A program made the position numbers and the translations under genes. Source: Dipylidium caninum (taxonomy: Eukaryota > Platyhelminthes > Cestoda > Cyclophyllidea > Dipylidiidae). Taken from it: DNA of 64,000 bases. The stretch's first letter is position 1. Every line of letters starts with the position of its first letter. Shown one piece after another: positions 39,301 through 54,300 of the stretch. Location of the stretch: positions 744,001-808,000 of the forward strand of contig QEYB01000093.1 of the NCBI GenBank assembly GCA_017562135.1. The letters are read 5' to 3'. The notes under the pieces are model-generated. The model did no database searches and was not told the origin of the DNA. It was given only the letters and a program-made list of their open reading frames with translations.

Positions 39301-42300
39301 AAAATCAGTTTGAGTGTATTTCACCGACTCAAAACTCCTATTTAAAACACTTTTTTTCTCTAGAATCTTTCGGAAGCCCTTTTGGAGGAGAGTTGCTGTT
39401 TTCTAGAGGACCCTCGCGAAACAGATACAAGCTCGACTTACGATCCTCTAGGTGGCTACTATCCTCGGGCCTGTGTATGGGTGGCAGTGGCATACTTCCT
39501 GGCTCTTCTTGCCTCTTCTTCCCCCTGTAGTTGATGGAAGATCAAAGAACTATCTCAATTGGCGTCTTATCACTGGAATTGTTGAACTCATTGATGCAGA
39601 GTACGAAAAGTAAGCTGTATTAGTCCTGCTTATTTCATCAACCCTATTTCACTAGGAGTCGACTCCACCTTGTTGGTTTTCTTTTAACTGTTTTATTGGA
39701 TATTCTACGCATAATTTTGAAGGACGCCGCTGCAATATCAAGTGATCAGGTTCATAATCATACATAAGGTGGATTTTTTTAGTTGGAAAGTGCTTGGCAT
39801 AATTCGACAGTCTACTTACTTGTGGAGATAGCCACAAAATTCTCGTCTCTACCAGAAGATGTCAATCTTGATCTCTCAGAAAAGGTGATATTTCTAATTC
39901 TGCCGACTAGTTTCTCTTCTCTCCGTTCAGGTTTCTCACATTCTAGATCTCCTCCTTCAAGTGAATGGTGGAAGTCGGTTATCAGACGCCATCTGTCGTC
40001 TTGACAACGTTTTTGAAAATAATATTTTCCTGAAAGCCTATCAGCAGTATCTTAATCGTCATTGCAAATGTAACAGGCAGGATTTGAATGAGGTATTTAA
40101 TTATCTTACTATTGCGGGAATTCTCTCTCTAAAACCTTCTAATGTGGATAATTTTAGGCAACTTAAATACGATTTTTCTCGAGACCATTATTTCCACACT
40201 CCATTTTAACCATGTAACTCTAGCGAGGTGAGAATAGGCGGCCTCACCATGCCATAATGTTCTGTCGAGGAAGGCAGTCGGTGCCGAGGGTAATAAAAAT
40301 CGTTTGAATTTTGATAATTTCCATTAGCTAATGAAAGTCTATTGCTCTTGTGTAACAGGTACGTCATGCTAATTGTGATTTAGCTACTATTCACTTATTC
40401 ATGTGCCTCCTTAAATTCTTTTTATGCACCGCTCCGCGATATCATATTTGAATTATCAAAACCATTCGCTTGACCACCAAATAGTTACCGTGGTCTCTTG
40501 AGTGAAGTGAAATACCCCTCCACATCTCTGGACATTCATGTTCACATAAATTCTGGTTTTTCCTTATTATCGGATGTCGTATATCATTTAAGATTAAACG
40601 AGCGGTCACAGACCGATGAGATTTCGCTCTGGGTGACCATGGACTTAACTTTCTCCTCTCAATGAGTTATCTAACTTTACTTGGCTTCGTTGCCGCAATG
40701 ATTGATTTGAGGCAATTCAGAAGATTCAAAAGGGGAAAGTGGACAAGTAAAACGGGTAACTTTTTCTCACGAAATGTTCTTTTTGTTACCAGGAGATTAT
40801 CCGCTTCCAGAAGTCACTAGCTCTCCTCTGTCATCCGCGATTGTTGAAATACCGTGCAAGTGGTCTTCACCACATAACAAAACTTTTGCAAGACGAGCGT
40901 GAATTTACTGCATCACAGCTGTATGAACGTCTAGTAACAGTACCATATGAACGCTCGGAGGCGAAAGCACGTTTAGTGGCAGCCCCGAGTTCTCAAAGCT
41001 GGGTCTCCTCCTCGAAACAAGACGACTATGACGAAGAAACTATGCAAAGGCGCCAATTCAGTCGAACAATAGTTAGTCTGCTGGCAGCCAACCAGCCTGC
41101 TATAATCGACTTGAAAACGCGAAATGCTCTGACGGAACTTGTTATTTCTTTAAGAGCTGTTTTTACTGATGAGGAGATTGCTCTTGATTCATTCGGGAAG
41201 TTGAAAGATCTTTTCGTTGAAGATTCACCAGATCCCCTGATTGTTGAACAGTTAGGGTATCTGGTCTGCATTGCGAATGACATCGCTTCTCCGAGGTAGA
41301 TAGCTTTCATAGCCGAGTTTCATGAATGATTTGGCGAATTTTTTTCATCGGATAGAACCTTATGGGATTTCGATTTGAATAATTTCTCTCGATGTACAAT
41401 TTTTGGTCATAATCAAGGCGCGTTACTTGACAGCCCAAGTATATACCTTATGTAGAATGTTGATATCCTATAAGGTAAGAATTAATGCATCTCCGGGAAA
41501 GTAAATCCAAGTGTCAGCGCGCTTACTGTCGTCATTTGTGAGTTTGAACCACATTGTCCATTATGTGCTTTTTTCCAGCATCCGGTGTAACGTCAGCCGT
41601 GTATGTTTTCAGATTCAGCATCGGTCAAATTATCTCCCTAAACGTTGATTTGTCCCCTACCATAAACTTCATATCAATTTGGTTTATTGGTTTGCTACTA
41701 TCTTGTTTGTAAATTTCACTGTTTCTGGTACTGAAGTGCCATCTAATGGGACTGATGCGGCAAGTGAACCCGTATTTATGCTGAGTCACTTACTCGCATC
41801 TAATAGATCTCTAATGGTGCATCACTTAGAATACGCCAAAATTATACTCGCCGATTAAAATTTGGACACACTTTAAGCATGATTTTACAATAAATTCGTC
41901 TACTCTTCAGTTCTGTATATTCTCGGCTCGGTCCTCAGTGTCTTCGAAGTATTCTGGCCAATCTCCATTTAAGAGTGTTTCTCTTCGGCGATGCCAAACT
42001 CTCAGCGGTTGAACAAAAGATGTGTCTTTTAACGAAACTAGCACCCTACGTGTCGGCTGAAGAAATAAACACGTCGCGGTGCCTAAAATTACCAGTAGGT
42101 CTTTCTTTTCGTGCCTATCTTTCAGTTAGCGCCGAAAATTTCTGAGAAAAGCTTCAGCGAAAGCTTGCTTACTGAATTGAACTCCTCAAGTCTCGTTAAC
42201 CTGATATCAAATTGGAAGGATTTTCCGGAAACCACGGTTTCCAAAATTGCTCATTGGCTTTACGCCAAGGATTTGGTACAGGACGAGTTCTTCCTTTCCT

Positions 42301-45300
42301 GTAAACCTCTTATTTTAGGAGATGTAAGTTTATTCTAACCCCAAACTTCCCATACCTAAACATGAATTCTATTCAAGTCGAGCCGACATTTTTGAGCCCG
42401 CCAAATACAAGTTATTTTTAAGGAATAGGGGTACTTTTTTGTTTAGGCTACCTCATGTTCGTTTATGCCCTCACCCAACTCTTGAGCCAAAACCCTCAAA
42501 GCCTCATTAGCGAAATGTTTGCTATTAGGGTCGAGATCCCCCAGGGCGATTTCTACATCATCCTTGATTGGGGATGAACCATCGCACTCATGCTTAATGT
42601 TCTCTAAATTCATAAAATCGCCGTTTTTAGCTGACAATCAAGTTTAATTTTTGAACCAAGATTGTTCTCTTTCCTGCATTTCGGTGTTCTTTGTGTTGAA
42701 TTGGCTGTTAGTGAGACTATTATCCCGCCCTAGTTTTCTTCGACACAGGTACAAACAGTACCATTAAAAACTTCCTTCCTTTGGACAACTGAGAGTCCTA
42801 TTATTCCAAAAATGATACTTTAAATTTGCTATTGGCACGTAGGTGAGGACTCGACACCTTCGTTTCCGAGAATATTCACAAATTGCTACATGTTTTTCCA
42901 TGCTTGCGACCATCACTTAATCTGTCTCAATCGGACTGGCTCGACATATTTGAATGGTATTGCCTTTTTAGACTCGCACGGCCCAAATCCTGGTTCCTTG
43001 GATCTTCACTATTCTTTTAACAAACTTGAAACTAATGACCACTTCTCAGGCAGGAAAGCACGCAGAGCAGGCTCTTTCGAGTCTGTTGCGAATGTTGAAT
43101 TCTCTTTTGGACCGATCTGCTTTATCACAGTTTCTCCTATCCATTCTCATTACACTGCATACTTATTCGCAGTGGCTTATTAAGTCTGGGTATTTTCTAC
43201 TATTTGACATTTCCATTTTCTCAAAAATATCTATAAATCCCTGTTATGCGTCTATAGGGTTATATTCCCAACATTTTAGACTTGTAAAAGACCTTCAATG
43301 GGATATTAATTGGCTCTGCGCATCAGTGCTCGCTCTCAATGTCGGTTCAGTTGAGGTTGCCTGGCTTTTCTTTGAATTGGAGTGGGTTAAACGGTGAGTG
43401 CTCTGGAAGCAATTTGATTTCACTAAATTACAAAACCAACAATGATAAATGGGCAATAACTGCAATAAATTGTGCTTAGACCGAAAGAAATGCTCTGCGA
43501 CACCGTTTCACAAAATTTATGGATTGATCTTTGCCACGCTCAGAAGGATCTTGTGCGTCTAAAGGCTGCCCAACTTGCACTGGCAGGGTTCTTTGATCAG
43601 TCTACCGAGGGTGTCGCTTTGGAAAACCGTTTTCGGTACGCTTTATATCATTTTCTTTGTTTTGCATTGTTATTTGTACCTGCATTATGTCAAAGAGTTT
43701 TATCACCCTTTTATCAGTAATTTTTGATTATTTAGTGGTAATTTAGAATTCAGTTGCTGTAATGAAAAACGGGTTGAGATCTAACTATTCACAAGAGAAT
43801 AATAGCGGATGGGTACAGTAAATCGGCTCATCCATTACACTTTCCTTATTCCTGAATAAATTTTTTTTTTCACAGGACACATCGTGTGAACTTTTTCAAC
43901 TTTTATTTCCAATGCCATGCTTTATTGTAATTAAGACTATTTGTGCTAATAACTGCAAGTCGGTTATATTAATATGTTTACTTTTGCCCTTATACTTTCT
44001 TCTGCGGTGCAGATGCGCGCTTAATGAACTTGATTTACGTTGGGGCTTACTTTGGGCGGACGACAAGTTTCAGGATGACCAGACGACCAATGCCAGTGTC
44101 GCAAAATTTGCCCTGCGTCTTCATCATCTCGGCGCAGATGAGGCCTTTTCTCAATTTACCACTGGTCTCCTCCGTATGTTTAAAATGCCTTATTTTATCT
44201 TATCCATATTTTCCCTTTTTTCTGATTTCTAACCTTACCAGCATGATACAGTGCTCTTGTTTGTTTTGTCGGTTTTCTGATTACTATTGACTGTCTGAAG
44301 TGATGAATCGTGTATATATTTAGTGTGTAAACTGACTTTTGAGCTTGATTCGCGGTCATGTTACACCGTTGCTAATTTAGTGGTTGGTTGGTTGATTGGT
44401 TCTCGAAATTAAATTCCATCAATCAGTGTTGTACTTCCCACGTAGTCGCTTGCACTATTTCTTTGTTTTATATGTGGGAAAAAACGTTTAGTCGATTAGT
44501 TAAGGTTGGCATTTTGTTTATTAACGATGAGTCGTAATTTTTTAAAGATACGATCTTATGTGGATTGGAACATATTTTTTGGGTACACATTAATTCTTAT
44601 TTGGGAATTATGTTCGTACATACTATTATTACATTCCCGGCATGCTGTTGGGTTTTAATAAACTTCATCTTAATATTTCCTGTCGACTTGATGTTCTCAC
44701 AAATATTTCGAATAGAGTGGTTGTTTCCTGATAAGTGAATGGGTGGATAATTGGCCTAACGTAAATGAGGCCTCCATGATGGTCCACCTCACCATTGTCA
44801 GCTGTCTTCTGAACGATAATGACGGTCCCGCATTGTCACAAGTGTATCAAAGCAAACTTTATAAATAATGCATACATACCCTAATTTATTCGCTTTACAA
44901 ACTTCCTTTTTACCCTTATTTGTTGAATTCCTGCACTAGCATATAGAATGGTGGCATCTGTTGCTTGCTTCACTCCGTTAATTGTCAACTCCAACTCTCT
45001 TATTATCTTATCAGCACAAAACTCCTCTCACTTGTCGACTTTGACTGAAGCCAAGTATCGCATTGCTTGGCGCTCTGCAGCTTGGAAAATAGGTGCATTT
45101 TCGCAGCCCTTAAACAATGATGTTCTACTCGGAATTGACTTTAAAAGTCTCCCGTCCATCAGCAGCACATCCTCCGTTTCCCATGCCCCTCATCACGATA
45201 CCTCGGGGGTGATCATCGGTGCGTTTAGTAAGAATCAACTTTTATTACTGCGATCAAACATTACACCGCAAACACCATCATCACCATCTAGGTAAAGCAG

Positions 45301-48300
45301 TTGAGTTAGACAGTACTCGTCAGAGGTGTGTTGCTCTCCTGGGTCAGTGGAGTGAAATAGGCGCATCTCCGATATCGCGAGAAGAGGATGAGAAATTTAT
45401 CTACCTTCTGAGTCAGTCGGCTTGCTCTGAGGACTGGAAACACGTTGCAAAATTGATAGATGAACAAAGGTATTGTGTATTTGTCTACTTAAATTGCATG
45501 TCTCTAATTCATTTTTTTTTACTTGCTTGCTTATTTCAAAGTAGGGCTCCTCTGAAAAGGTGGTTAATTAAAGGGTATTGAGCCCCCAAATCCCTATTCA
45601 CTGCTAAGCCAAGTAATAATATTAAGGTAGTAGTTTTGGTTGCGAACATCCTCGATCATATTCGACGCTCATTTTTTGCTAAATTGTTCACATTACACGG
45701 TTTCTTTCCAACTTTTTAGATCATCATTACCTGGGCTGCTATCTTTGAATCCATCAAAATCGCATGCAATCATATCGAAAGCGAACATCTTGCAGGCCTG
45801 TAGTCGTGTCTCTAACCTGCTCAGCATGTCAAACACGTCCGACGCTAGAAGACTTTCATCAATTCGCCTTCTTCATGCTTTCATAAACGAATGCGTTGTC
45901 TCAAATGCTCCCCAGTCAACCTCGATCCTTGAGGCTTCTCTGCGCTTATCAGAAGCCCTTTCTGTGGACACACAGGATCCATCGCCCTGGTTACCCCATT
46001 TGAACGCTCACGCACAGCTACATCTGGTTGACTTGCATATTGAGCGTGGAAATGCGATTTGTGCCGAGCGTATTCTTAGAGCTATTCCTCAAGTTGAGGT
46101 TAGCTCCAGAGAGTTGAATTTGAGAAAAAATCTCTGTATGGAATTTACTCGATCGAAGTTGCAGCGGTTATGTGGAGAGACATCCTTGTCATGTGCTAAA
46201 CTGACAGGCGTGTTGGATAATACAATGAAGAATATGTTGAATATGAGGCTCACTTGTGATCTGCCTGCTCGCCTACTATTGGAATCCTATCTCTCCTGCA
46301 CTGTCACGTTGTGCAAATGGCTTTCAGAATCCGGTACCACCAATTGGGCTGATCTCATTGTCCAGCGACTCAAGCCGGTGAGCTACCAACCATGTTTCTA
46401 TTTTACCACATGCGAAATATAGGAAGCTCCACTTACTGCTTTTCTCGTTAGGCAATCGAACTGACGGAACGTTGTTGCCTCAAAGAAATGAAACAGACAC
46501 CTCATAGTTTGGCAGACGCCTTTGCTCTACTCGCAGAATTTGCTGATGTTCAGTATCAAGCACTGGATGGATATTTGCGCTCACCGGAGTTTGCGACTAG
46601 AAGACGGCTACTTTCCGATGCTGATGCGGACGCTGCTTTTCTCACGGAGGTTGATAAGAAAAGGTTTGCATTTATAATGGCCATTGACTTTTGGTGACAC
46701 TTTTGTCCTTTGAAAAAAGTTTGCAACCTCACGATTAGGCGCTACTGGGTAATTTTAGAAAGACTGGGTTAATTACAAAGTAGAATCTCTCAATTTTTCA
46801 AGTGTTTTTTTCCACTTGTTCTTTGAGCAGGTGTCAGTAGTTTGATTTATCACTGCCATTTACTCACTGACGAGAAGTTTATTCATCATTCTAAGGCTCT
46901 TTAGCAAATCGTGCATAACAATCATTTGACCATGTTACTTACCGTTCGCGATAATCTAAAATAATCCTCACAGCGGCGTTTATTCACATTTAGAAATTCC
47001 TATAAACTTTGTTCGACATTTGCTTTGAAGGTGTCTTTTCCACACGAATAGTCTTCACCTTCTTTGTTTCTTTGCTGAATAACTCTCGACCTTCAATTCA
47101 ATTAACCAAGGCAACACATTACTGTATATATCGCAATATATATTTCAGCATTTCAACTTCCCCTCTAGTTTTTTGTCCTTAGACGCGGTGAAAATATTAT
47201 ATTCTTCATCTAATTGTCTTAGTTCCCTTCTAGTCGATTCCTCCGGCTACTCCAACGACAATCGAATTTAGAAACTGCCGAACTCAACAATCTCCTTTTG
47301 GGTCTTCAGTCCTTCCTTTCAACTGCAATTCTTTCCTACTGTCAGTGTCTCGCCCAAAGTGATAAATTTAATCTAAAGGTTATTCTATTTCTTTCTTTTT
47401 GGAATTTTGTCCTCCGCCCCAATGTCGGGTAAAAGTTTATTCTTTTATTTCCCTATTTACCCGGAGAGTGGATAGGAGAGCATCGGATTGAGTGCGTAGG
47501 AAAGTAGAAGGGCACGTTGCGTAGGTTTCTAAAACAGGCCTCCATGGGATCAGCTCCTTGATATTCGTATACAACAGACGTCCTCGTGGTACACAGCCTC
47601 TTTTTTAGGAAATCCTGGACTTACCAAAAAACCTACTGAATGGTCGTTATTCTTGTTTTGATCAATTTTAAACCGATTGATGTATTAAATTTGGGCTGAA
47701 GTACGAAGGCTGCATGTGATGATTTCTGTTTTAGTACGCTTTTCCCCACTGTAATTTATGATGGGTTATTACTAAAATGCCCTTCTCAGTATTAAAAATG
47801 CCTTTACAGTGAGGAGAGTGTCTAGTTATCATTAGACTGTGCTATAGTTTTAATTTTTATTCAGTTTTCCCTAACTCCGCACGATTTTAATTTTCCACTA
47901 GCTGTGTAGAATGGTGTAACCCTGGACCTAATATCGCTTTACACTTATACTTAAATTCAGTTTCCCTTTGGCGCCTGAGCTACTTTCGTATGATTATTTC
48001 GCGGCGACTTGATAGATTGCCATTGCTCCGAGGGGAGTAATCCGCCTTTCCCCTCATCCAAATTCCTCTGTATCTTCTCAGTTCAGTAATTGCAGTCAAG
48101 TCTATTTGAAATAATAAGCAAACATCGCCCCCTTCCTTGAATTTTACAGGATGTGTGTTATGGAGAAGCGTTAATTCACTCAGTAGTAAGTATGCATAAC
48201 ACATATCATGAAGCTTTAATGCAGATTCCTGATTTATTTAGTGTTATATGATCTCCACATAGCATATCGTTGACCCATCCATAATTCGGGCCATCAATCA

Positions 48301-51300
48301 GTAAATAACCTCCAATTCATTAGCTTTATTTGCTTTGTTAAGATTAGCCTGATTGCCTATTTTTTCCTATGTACAAGATAATCTCTATATCGCCTTGACC
48401 GATGCTTTGGATTTATGAAATCAAAAGGATTTCATATATAGAGATTTGATGGTGTAGAATACTGCGACAGTTTTCTTCATTCACCCTTCCCTTTCTCCCC
48501 AAATGCAGATCTACCGTTTGGTTTCTCTCTGGCTGAATCCACTCTCGCAGATGGCTGAGAATCGGGGACTGGCGAATTTTGATCTTGGCGGAGGCCTCGC
48601 TTCGGAGAGCCTCTTTACTCCCGCCTGGGTGGATTCGTTTGAGACCCATCTGGGGACCATTCGGGTGGACAAATTTTTGCCTCTCTTCCCTCAACTCATT
48701 GTCCGATTTACAAACTTCGTCGGGGCTGAGGGTGGAAAGCGAACCAAGGATAAGTTACAACTGATACTTGCCAAGGTATGTATCGGCCTATTTTATGCTT
48801 TGCCTTCATTGCGAAGTTCTTTTTATGTTAAGGAAACTGAAACATTTTTTTTCGAAGATACTTGTAGCATTTCTGCCTTTTCAACGAAGGTAAGAGGTAA
48901 TGTTTGTGGAATAATGGTTACATCAGTGACAACGAATTTGTGGCCTTTTTTATAGACTTTCCTTGAGTGCTCTTGATGTCTCCCTTTATGCAACTGAAAA
49001 TACAGTTCAACTTAAATGTTTCGGCAAATTACTCTACTCCACGAGTGGGACGCAGTCTTTTCATTTGCCTTTACTAAGTTATTTATAAAATTTGAGTTTC
49101 CGCCACTTAGGTGCGAGTGTGTGCGAATATTAGCACTGCCATCTATATGTGTAAATGCTTAGCGTTTATTCATTTCGCTGTGTCTGTCTATCAAAAATAT
49201 TTTGAATAGTTCTCGAATAGCTCTTCTCAATTGGCTCTTATTTACAAGTACAATTTGGGATTGCCGAGAGCTTTTTGATAAAGGTCATTAGAATGAATGG
49301 AACTACTGCACAACCCAGTATATTTTTTAAATCCAATTTAGAGTGTCTTGTCGAATTTAACTATTCGTTCAGGAGTGAGTGGATAACTTTTCAAACGTTT
49401 CTCTCCACTGGCGCATTTTTATAGTAATGAAATTATTCATTTTTCACCGTTTAAAATGGAAGCCAGAGTTCATACTTTTATTGCTGCTACTAACGTGATG
49501 AAGTATCCAAGGGATAAAATATTCATTCTCACTACATTTCGCAGTTGGTCAAGACATTACTGAACAAGCACCCATACCACACCGGCTTCCCTCTTCTTTC
49601 ACTGGTTAATGCGGATTCGGATGACTCCTTAAACGTCACTTCAACTACCTCGTCGTCCCGTCCAAAGCGTCAAAAAATTGAAACAATGGTGTGTACTTCT
49701 ACCTATCTGTGGGCGTCCGACCTTTATCGGCATGTTTTCATTCAAAAGAAACTATATTGTTTATCCTTTTTGTCGCCTCTTCTATTTCCTCGAAACAAAC
49801 TTTTTTATCCGAGCAGCTTTTTCACACGTAATGATCAGTTTCCTTTGTTTGTGTAGATAACTGCGTAAGAGTTGTAACAGTAGTTCGATGTTACAAAAGA
49901 AAGTCCCTTTTTTGAACAAATCGTTTGATCGAATGCTTACCACATAGATTGAACACCCCTACTTTTTCCCCAAATTTTTTTGGCCAAATGAGTTAGTGCC
50001 GTTTAGATTACTAAGCCCGGTCCGTACGATTTTCCGACCAGTCAGTTGTCGCGGGGCCTTTTCACACTCAGGTGAATGAAGTATTGTGGGATCAAGTGAA
50101 TTACTAAAAGCTGCCAGTCCGTATATCTCAGTGTGATTAAGGAAATGATAGAATTAATAGTATATCTAGCAGTTACTGTATCCCCAAAATGGTGCCTCTT
50201 TTTAACCTAACGCGGTCCGGTTTGCTTAATTACCCCAAGACTAGCAACGGATACTCTTTGTTATAAGGCTGATAAAAGCAACCCCCGCGTGGTCATGGCA
50301 CGTCAACTCTTCTCAGAAATCTGCACCTCCAATGAGGCCTGTGCCAACATCTTTAGGCAGATGGAGGCCCTCGCAAGGGCCTACATCGAATTAGCCAACG
50401 TGGATGTGGAAAGCAAGCGCAATGCCAAGGGTTCGTGTTCCTCTCACTTTTAACTGCACTTTCAATACTCTCATATTCATATGCTTTTGTGTCTTTGATT
50501 GAATAGAGAACGTACAGAAAGCAATTTATGTTTACTGACTTGTGTACTCATGTTATCCTCACTTACATCTATGCACCCTCTTAACATGTGTACCTCAAGG
50601 TAATTTTCTAGATTTTTTAACATTGTTGCTCCACCTACGCAATTTGGCGGATGGACTGGGATTGCCACTTCGATATTACGACATAGTAAATTTCTTATCT
50701 AAAAATATTTAGGATATTTTTATTCCCATTTTGCGTATGCTTTAGCGTGCTGTTTAATTTGGTCCAAATACCTTATTTTTACGATTTTATTTGTGTTAAT
50801 GCTATATGGATGTTTCCCTTGTCCTTCAGCCAACAGTGGTTACACCCGCTCTTCACTTTATTTATTTGTCAAAAGATGAGCCCAATGGTTTTGTAGACTG
50901 CAATTTGTATCAACATCCACCCAAGTTTAAGAGTGATCATTCAGCGGTAATACACTATTCTTCAACAACATTTTGGGCGTTATCTTTTCGGACACTTTTC
51001 TTCAAACCTATTCTTGTTTCCCCAATAGGTGATCTGCCACTTCCGCGAAGTTCCTCTCTTTTACGTCTCTCCACAGTAGCGGAACACTCTCTGCATCTTC
51101 TGCCGGTGATTACTTGTCTTCCACCTGTGGACCCGTCGGGTGCCTACCGTGACCTTGTTCGGGCGGTAGGGTTCGCCAAAACCTACCGCCTCGCTGGAGG
51201 TCTTAATCTTCCGAAAATTATCACCTGTCTCTGTTCAGATGGTAGACGACGCAAACAACTTGTCAAAGGCCGCGATGACCCTCGTCAAGATGCTATTATG

Positions 51301-54300
51301 CAACAGGTCGGTTTCGCAAATACTCACACAGCAAACTTTCTGCGTTGAAATGAATATCTCAGTAAAGTTGGATATCAGTATACCTTGTGGTTTACCATTT
51401 TGAGTCCTCGCTAAGGCCGATTAATTATTAATAAAATCCAGAAATCCTGCAAGACTATATACATGAAGGAACGTGCAAGACGAATTTTTACTGGCATGGA
51501 CAACTTAATTGAAAACCATGACTCCTAAGATGGGTGCGAGTCTTTCTGCATCGCGTTACCAAATAACAAACATAAATGGTTCCTTTTTTATTTCTCAGGT
51601 TTTCTCAGCAGCTAATCATTTGTTGGCCACATTCGCCTTTGATGATGCGAAATGCCCGAAGGTTTCCCCGCGTATGAAGTCAATGTTTATACGGACTTAT
51701 GCGGTTTGTCATCATAATCCCCGTTTTTTGTATATGCTTAATAGGATATTCGCTTACTTGTCCGATGTGGATACTTGGCACTCCCCACTCCTCTGTGCTG
51801 ATTGGGAAAAAATGAGATTTTGTTCACACACCATTTTGGTATCACTTCGGCAGTCTGCAGACCCATGTATTTGAATTCAAATTGCAAATCTCTACTTGTC
51901 TGACTAAATATGTTTTGGTAATCTCCACGTTAATACGAATTTGAATAGGGTTTTCATTTCAAATAATTAGGCCTTTGTGTAATCACCAGTTTGAGATAGG
52001 TGACGCTAATTTGATTCGTGCTCTGTTATGCAACTAAACTATTAATTATGCCATTTTGTGTACAAAGGACTGAACTCCTCAAATTGGTGTGCAACTAGGT
52101 GACGTGACTTTAAATGTGTGTTTTGAGAATCCACTCATCCGGGGCTTCGTTGTCTGTGAAGACGTGAGGAAATAAATCAAAAGTACATACCATTATAATT
52201 CTGCGTTAACCGCTGGAGTTAACCCCTCTTGGTGGATTTTTACGAGACATCCCATATTGTTAAAAGGACTCACTTCATCTTGAGATAATTCTCGTGGATT
52301 GCATTCGACTCAGCACTAAAAAGCAGCTGCACCTCCATATTATTTATGGAAATTGCCCCAATTTCTAATCTTATTTAGCTTTGTTGCAACAATTTACTTA
52401 TTTCTTCGTCCTCAAAGTTAGATTTCAAATATAGGGTTTTACTTTAGTTTACAGCCAATGGTAAGTTCCCCTCAGCCCCCCTTTATGAGCTTTTTGCGTT
52501 TCACCGACTGCGCGAACGGCAATGATAATAGAATCGCTACGGATAGTAATGCGAATTATTGAGGGACTTTTTGTGCTTTTTCTGCGAGCATCACAGTCTT
52601 TGGTGGGGACAACTTGATCCACTAACGTTATTAATCACGCAGCTTGAACGCCGTTTGTTGTTTCATCCTCCTCTCCGGTTCCTCCACGTAGGTGGTGCCG
52701 TTAGCACGACGCAGTGGGGTGATTGAGTGGTGCGAGGGCACCGTATCACTGGGGAAGTGGTTGGCTGACGAATTTTCAGGTGCCCATCAACGGTACCGTC
52801 CCTCCGACCTGCTGCCATCTCAGGCCAAACTCAAAATAGCTGGGTGTCGAGACAAACCCCTTGAACACAGGCTAGCAGTCTTTGCGGAGGTCTGCTCTAA
52901 AATTCAGTAAGCTCTTTATCCCCTCTTCCTTCGTTCAGTTTTGTTTGCTGTGGTGATTTTCCAGCATCGGGGATTTGATTAGATTTGTTCATTCCTCAAT
53001 GCCTCTACCAAACTCTGTGGTTAGTTTATTCAGTAAAAGTAATCACCACTCCATAGGTAGCCACCAAAATGTAAACTAAATCCATGCTTTGGGCTAATTA
53101 TTAAAAACGACTCACTACCGAATCACACTAACTTCATCTATAGGCACCTCGTTTGAATCAAGTGTAATATTACCAGAACGGGTGTTTTTATACCGAAATT
53201 GGCCAGTTTGGTGGTAGACGATTAAAAGCGGAACCCAACTTACTCGATGCTTCTTGGATAAGCCTTTACTTTCCCTTTCATGTCCTTGAAGAAGAATCAG
53301 ACGCATTTCCATATGCCATTGTTATCAGGCTCTATTTTAAGGCAATGATCTTTTGGTCACACTGTCTCCTCTGACTCGGCCAAATCTGATCATCACTCCC
53401 CCACATAAATGGATGTGTTTATTGTTATGCCTACATTTTAGTACAATTTAATTTAACAAGACAAGTTGTAATCCTTCATTTGACTTGAGTTGTTTCCTTG
53501 GACCTCCTCTGTTACAAAACGACTTTTAGTTTTTCACTTCCCATATGTCAAATCTCATTTTTTAGTTAATTGAGCATTAACTTACCCGCATATTTGAATA
53601 TCTACCAGGGCTGAGGCCTCCCCCTTTATGTTTGCTGGGATCAGGCTTGAGGATAAGTGAGTGAGAATGTTAACATTAATCAGTGGCGTTTAGGCGTGAC
53701 TCGCAAAAAAGTGACCCTTATGATTTGGTTAACCACAAGTTCTGAAGTCTCATCGCCTGTGGCTCCAATCGGGTAGACCGTCTTTAAACCGAAATAATGG
53801 ATCACTTACAATGTGACGTTGCCTACTTTCCTCATTTACTCGTCCATTTCCCATTTTACTGTTCGTTTGGCTTTGACTTTTAGTCGCTACTGGCAGAAAA
53901 ACGTTTTTCTTGTTCTTTTTTTTCTCGTTATTACTGACAGTGATGGTCCAATATATTTCTTAATGGGATGTTTCATGACTTGGTAATTAAAAACTATGAA
54001 ATACTTCTATCCATGTTACACTTGACTTTGTCCTCGATGTTTAATAGTCACCTCAACACATAAACTCACAATTTCGCAGATTTAGGCTCGTGATTTCGGT
54101 AATAGTGGAATTAGCGGTTAACATTGACAATGGGAATCTGGAGAGTTGACGAAACTTCCCGTGTATTTGAATTGTTATGCATTATTGGATGAGGTAACGC
54201 ATCCGGCAACCGAATCTCCTGCTGATCGCCCTCAAGCGTCTGCTCCAACCACGACCGCTAAAATGACTGTTTAAGGCGGTAATCTTATTCTTTTGAGGTA

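Noticed and set aside
50830..50946. Open segment with a good acceptor just before the ATM kinase exon
   Set aside because: Its phase does not fit the donor at 50430. Joining 50430 directly to 51029 reproduces the ATM alignment without it.
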